Source: Oscillospiraceae bacterium (GTDB lineage: Bacteria > Bacillota > Clostridia > Oscillospirales > Acutalibacteraceae). From it: 64,000 bases of DNA. A program made the translations under genes and the position numbers. Position 1 is the stretch's first letter. Every line of letters starts with the position of its first letter. The stretch is from positions 124,001 through 188,000 of the forward strand of contig SVPE01000002.1 of assembly GCA_015066015.1 (NCBI GenBank), in the 5' to 3' direction. Under the pieces are notes generated by a model. The model was not told the DNA's origin. It searched no databases and worked only from the letters and a program-made list of their open reading frames with translations. Shown here one piece after another: positions 63,076-64,000 of the stretch.

Positions 63076-64000
63076 TCACCTCGATCTTTTTAATAAATCT
63101 GCAACGGTTTCAGCATCAGGGAAAGCCGTTCGTATAAAGCCATCCGGCTCTATTACTACTCGTATCTCTCTTATATTCATATTTGTAACTGGATCCCAGC
63201 CAATAACCTTACCAAAATCTTTTCTAAATATATACCCTGGTTTACCATCAACATTTTTTATTATTGCATCAGGATTATTTAATGCATCATCAATAGCACC
63301 CTTTATATCAAAACCCTGTGTGAATTTCGTCTTGAATGCTCTGGTTGAAGTGAAATCATGAAGTTTAGTAATATGCTTATTAAATTGATCGGTTGTCAAG
63401 TTATAGTTTTGAGCCAACTTGCGAGCCTGAGAGAAATCTTGTTGAGGCAAGTTTGTAAATATCTTTTTTGCTTTTACATGCCTTGCGCCCTTGGTAATAT
63501 CGCTACCATTATTAACTATGGAGGTAATTTCATCAGCATTTTTCGTGAGAAGGGTAAGCTTATCTCCTCCCTTTATCATGGTGCCGATTGGTATAATCGC
63601 CACCATATCCATAAGAAGAACACCAACAGATTCACCATTATGTATATCGCCAAGCAAATCTCTGATATCCGCTATTGTTGATACTGAGCCCGGCAGCACC
63701 TCTCCGACAATTATCTGAGCAATAATGGAGGTGGCAGTAACCTGCTCATCTGAATACGTTCCTTTAAGAACTTGATCCAATATGGATATTATGTTAAACG
63801 ACACCGTTTCAGTCTTGGTTTCGGCTAATGTTATGCCACATATTGTGCAAAACGAAATTTCGCCTGCATCTGTTGAAACTACATTAACAAAGCTATGTGT
63901 AATGTGTTCTTCGCAATTACCTGTATAGATATAATAACTCTTGTCACTGTCTGGGAGTCTGATTTCTGCCCAACGACTGAATCTCCATGTCCAGAACACA
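63076..64000 (-). CDS. C-terminal part of a polymorphic toxin, cut by the window edge
   Basis: The visible 307 codons are open to the right edge, so the N-terminus lies outside. A segment with two hydrophobic stretches (IIAQIIVGEVLPGSVSTIAD; GVLLMDMVAIIPIGTMIKGG) precedes a hinge and a compact C-terminal domain of about 90 residues (KFTQGFDIKGAIDDALNNPD...IREIRVVIEPDGFIRTAFP). The pretoxin-like linker, small basic C-terminal domain and adjacent small acidic gene fit a polymorphic toxin, probably a nuclease of the BECR/EndoU-like group by the dG-x-I-x-TAFP ending. The class is uncertain. Confidence 0.6.
   Translation of the reverse strand, partial: VFWTWRFSRWAEIRLPDSDKSYYIYTGNCEEHITHSFVNVVSTDAGEISFCTICGITLAETKTETVSFNIISILDQVLKGTYSDEQVTATSIIAQIIVGEVLPGSVSTIADIRDLLGDIHNGESVGVLLMDMVAIIPIGTMIKGGDKLTLLTKNADEITSIVNNGSDITKGARHVKAKKIFTNLPQQDFSQARKLAQNYNLTTDQFNKHITKLHDFTSTRAFKTKFTQGFDIKGAIDDALNNPDAIIKNVDGKPGYIFRKDFGKVIGWDPVTNMNIREIRVVIEPDGFIRTAFPDAETVADLLKRSR

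Overview
The window looks like a chromosomal segment of an anaerobic Firmicute, most likely an uncultured gut member of the Clostridia (Oscillospiraceae/Ruminococcaceae type). The basis is two T-box leaders, strong AGGAGG-type ribosome binding sites, canonical TTGACA/TATAAT promoters with 17-bp spacers, a biotin-dependent sodium-pump decarboxylase, a TnpV transposon remnant and the overall protein flavour. I saw no rRNA, tRNA or CRISPR array. The left edge cuts a transporter gene and the right edge cuts a toxin gene.

Positions 1-16419 hold housekeeping and metabolic genes: a GPH-family symporter with a small HEYGH membrane protein, metY, ychF, the serine pair serC-serA, a nitroreductase, a 33-residue micro-protein, a Gfo/Idh/MocA oxidoreductase, a secreted protein, ung-DUF2804, a lipase-like hydrolase and a lipoprotein. 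A compact GC-rich palindromic element between the second gene and metY can fold as a perfect four-way junction.

Positions 16632-21652 are a T-box-controlled operon, aspS::gatC - gatA - gatB. AspRS is fused to GatC. The GatA-like subunit has lost all three residues of the amidase Lys-Ser-Ser triad while GatB looks intact, suggesting a modified indirect route to Asn-tRNA(Asn). Positions 21712-28309 are the F-type ATP synthase operon (minus strand: atpI-like, B, E, F, then a single 736-residue chain joining a b'-like stalk, delta and alpha, then G, D and a short epsilon).

Positions 28388-36917 hold birA followed by two adjacent sodium-pumping oxaloacetate decarboxylase clusters. Their OadA proteins are identical while their OadB proteins have diverged, pointing to recent duplication or gene conversion. 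Positions 37038-42286 hold a phosphoribosyltransferase-like gene, an acyl-CoA synthetase, and a T-box-controlled paaK plus ACT-domain pair, probably linked to aromatic amino acid salvage.

Positions 42740-57698 form an accessory island bounded by two ~330-380 bp direct repeats with att-like architecture (10-bp iterated arm sites around an inverted repeat). It carries an HTH/nucleotidyltransferase toxin-antitoxin-like pair. It also carries one tightly packed ~11.5-kb minus-strand operon: ribbon-helix-helix regulator, two zinc-ribbon-TPR-TIR proteins, a SIR2-like protein, an SPFH/zinc-ribbon protein, a membrane protein, an RCC1-repeat protein and a third TIR protein broken by an amber codon. Two NAD-consuming enzyme families next to a membrane scaffold in a repeat-bounded island make this the best candidate for an undescribed (perhaps anti-phage) system. 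The right boundary truncates a kptA gene. Beyond it lies a HAD::GyrB-ATPase-like fusion, a run of hypothetical genes (one with DUF1292) and a polymorphic toxin/immunity pair running off the edge.
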